From Basidiobolus ranarum (taxonomy: Eukaryota > Basidiobolomycota > Basidiobolomycetes > Basidiobolales): 20,087 nucleotides of DNA. Position numbers and translations under genes: made by a program. The stretch is from assembly GCA_040143965.1 (NCBI GenBank), contig JASJQH010000234.1, positions 1-20,087 of the forward strand, in the 5' to 3' direction. Within the stretch, counting starts at the first letter, position 1, and each line of letters opens with the position of its first letter. The notes under the pieces are model-generated. The model was not told where the DNA came from, searched no databases, and saw only the letters and a list, made by a program, of their open reading frames with translations. Below, piece after piece: positions 18,585 to 20,087 of the stretch.

Positions 18585-18632
18585 AATCAATTTAATAAAC
18601 AATCAATTTAGTAAACAATCAATTTAGTAAAC
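18585..18632. repeat. 16-bp tandem repeat, 3 copies
   Basis: Units AATCAATTTARTAAAC at 18585, 18601 and 18617; the second and third are identical. It sits 31 bp after the HEM14 stop, at the border between the gene island and the copia nest. Confidence 0.9.
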
Positions 18633-18667
18633 AATCCATGGATTATGCCATTATCATATCTAAATAC

Positions 18668-18839
18668 TCATAAATTTTGTGTGTCAAATTTTCTTCCATT
18701 CAACACTGATGTAAGCAAATCCATTAAAGGTCTGGTTAATATGTCAGCTATCATACTTTTTGTTGAACAATAAGTTAAGTCAATATACTTACTTTCGATA
18801 GGCTCCCTAATAGAGTGATGCTTAATATTGTTGCAGTAT
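18668..18839 (-). mobile_element. Ty1/copia pol remnant (RNase H end)
   Basis: The minus-strand reading contains IKHHSIREPIESKYIDL followed by MIADILTRPL, which is the conserved C-terminal end of copia RNase H. Only this end of pol is present, and LTR sequence abuts it at 18849. It differs clearly from the second RNase H remnant at 19545-19925, so it probably comes from another copia lineage. Broken fossil. Confidence 0.85.
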
Positions 18840-18848
18840 TTGGGGAGT

Positions 18849-19112
18849 TGTTGGAAGTGATTAGGAGAACTAGCTGAATTGGTGGCTTTCACTTATACAT
18901 TTAGTGAGTGGAAGATTATCATTATAGTCTTGTTGAGTGGTAAAGAATGGATGCAAAAAGTGGTAAGGAAGGTTCCTGAAAGAAATAAAGCTTGGGGCCT
19001 CTAGGAAAAGTATGAGAATCTCTATAGTTGGGAACTTCTAAGTTGGTAAAAATATTTCAATTAAGTTCCAATTGAGAATAGTGAGTGATATCCTATTGAA
19101 ATATGAAACTGC
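18849..19112 (-). repeat. Copia LTR fragment (copy D)
   Basis: Begins TGTTGGAAGTG, shares the AATTGGTGGCTTTCACTTAT stretch and the later AAGTTCCAATTGAGAATAGT stretch with the complete LTR, and fades before the usual CAACA end. Diverged more than the other right-edge copies. Fossil fragment. Confidence 0.7.
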
Positions 19113-19122
19113 CATTACAGTT

Positions 19123-19210
19123 TTTTGGAGCCTGTTTGAAGTGGTTTGGAGAGCTAGAGAAATTGGTGGCTCTCACTTTTTGATTTATTGGGTAGAAAGT
19201 GCCAAAGTAT
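19123..19210 (-). repeat. Partial copia LTR (copy E), 87-bp head-to-tail duplication
   Basis: The first 80 or so bases of the LTR, with its flank GGAGCC, lie directly before the complete LTR, with an 87-bp period (GAGCCT at 19128 and again at 19215). The unit reads open by chance as a 29-residue repeat. Fossil fragment. Confidence 0.75.
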
Positions 19211-19219
19211 TTGGGAGCC

Positions 19220-19544
19220 TGTTGGAAGTGGCTGGGAGAATTAGCAAAATTGGTGGTTTTCACTTATTGATTTATTGAGTTGAAAGTTGACATTCATATT
19301 CTGTCAGAATGAAGACATACTAGCATGTAAAATGTGTTAAAGAAGCTTCCAGGAACATGTGTGCAAAGTTTGAGCCTTTAGCACAAGATTGAAAATCTAT
19401 ATATCTAAGAATTTCTAAGTTGGTCAAAATACTCAAAGTAAATTCCAACTGAGAATAATGGTTAATATCTTGGTGAAATATAAGATAACTAAGTACTAAG
19501 CTAAATATGACTATATGGATGTTTAGGCAATGCTAATTTCAACA
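19220..19544 (-). repeat. Complete copia LTR (copy F, 325 bp)
   Basis: The sequence runs from TGTTGGAAG to TTTCAACA, giving the TGTTG..CAACA inverted ends usual for LTRs. It is followed at 19545 by CACTCTCTC, which on the minus strand is a purine-rich stretch in the position of a polypurine tract. Since pol reads on the minus strand to its right, this is the 3' LTR of that remnant. Fossil. Confidence 0.85.
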
Positions 19545-19925
19545 CACTCTCTCAACTAAATAGTATTAGTAACTAATCTTCCTGAAGGCCATGATTTCTC
19601 AAATTTCTGTCTAGCTAATGGTTTGGTTAATATATCAGCAATCATGTCTTCTGTAGAACCATAAATTAAGTCAATAAACTTAGTCTCTGTAAACTCTCTA
19701 ATAAAATAATGTCTAACATCTATCTGTTTGCTTCTTTTATGAAAGCTAGGATTTCTAGCAAATTTGATACAACTTCAATTATCTTGAAATATTGTAGGTA
19801 GTGAATTTGAGAATAGACCAAATCTGTTAAGGGTTCTCTTGACCATATTGCTTCCTTTGTTGCTTCACAAGCAGCCACTTATTCTGCTTCTGTTGTTAAA
19901 AGTGCTATGGTAAGTTGTTTCTTTG
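19545..19925 (-). mobile_element. Ty1/copia internal remnant (RNase H region)
   Basis: The minus-strand sequence shows pieces typical of copia RNase H, among them TTEAE, VAACEATKEAIW and HYFIREFTETKFIDL followed by MIADILTKPL. Only about 450 bp of internal sequence separates the flanking LTR copies F and G, so most of gag and pol is absent. The remnant carries several breaks. Divergence between LTR copies suggests it is not recent. Confidence 0.85.
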
Positions 19926-20000
19926 AATCAAGATGTTTCTAAGAAGAAAATTCCTTAACTTAAAGACAAAGCCAGGAGAATGTTAAAGTATTTGGGAGCC

Positions 20001-20087
20001 TGTTGGAAGTGGTTTGGAGAATTAGAGGAATTGGTGGTTTTCACTTATTGATTTATTGAGTAGAAAGTTGACATTTATAGTTTTGTC
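20001..20087 (-). repeat. Copia LTR (copy G), cut by window end
   Basis: Starts TGTTGGAAGTGGTTTGGAGA and follows the LTR consensus to the last base of the window. Same orientation as copy F, so F and G could be the two LTRs of one internally deleted element. Fossil. Confidence 0.8.

Noticed and set aside
19072-19278. Open frame with a 29-residue repeat at the right edge
   Set aside because: It is the chance reading of the 87-bp LTR duplication, not a host gene.

Overview
This window reads as a gene-dense, AT-rich nuclear segment from a fungus, possibly an early-diverging ('zygomycete'-grade) lineage. The reasons are genes with short introns (52-87 bp, one of 141 bp) carrying GT..AG ends and CTAAC/CTAAT-like branch sites, a fungal set of proteins (fungal-type COX8, Pcl/Pho80 cyclins, vacuolar alkaline phosphatase, ACS-family permease), and fungal spacing of 100-1400 bp between genes. 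The exact lineage cannot be fixed from the sequence. No bacterial or viral gene order, CRISPR array or convincing tRNA/rRNA was seen.

Layout: 1-482 holds fragments of Ty1/copia-type LTRs. Then come a COX8/COX7C cytochrome oxidase subunit (+), a Pcl-like cyclin with an in-frame 39-bp triplication (+), a TRM61/TRMT61B-family tRNA m1A methyltransferase with a mitochondrial-looking N-terminus (+, 5 exons), a second Pcl cyclin (-), a 1.36-kb intergenic stretch, a PHO8-type vacuolar alkaline phosphatase (-, 2 exons), a 12-TM allantoate/nicotinate-type MFS permease (-, 6 exons), an M17 leucine aminopeptidase (+, 5 exons), a 16-repeat mitochondrial PPR protein (-, 1 exon), the U4/U6.U5 tri-snRNP protein SNRNP27 (-, 5 exons, two of them tiny), and protoporphyrinogen oxidase HEM14 (+, 3 exons). 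From 18.6 kb to the end lies a nest of copia remains whose LTRs belong to the same family, in the same orientation, as those at the left edge.

The genes do not form one pathway. Loose themes are mitochondrial function (COX8, heme synthesis, PPR protein, probable mitochondrial tRNA methyltransferase) and phosphate/cell-cycle functions (two Pcl cyclins next to a PHO8-like phosphatase), but such clustering is common by chance in compact fungal genomes. All multi-exon models were assembled by hand from splice-site phase and family conservation, and each closes in frame with total length divisible by three.

I did not find a clearly new biological system. The points most worth a second look are the in-frame minisatellites in the cyclin and methyltransferase genes, the TRMT61B-like enzyme, the long canonical PPR array, the micro-exons of SNRNP27, and the LTR nest with a conserved motif abutting each LTR.
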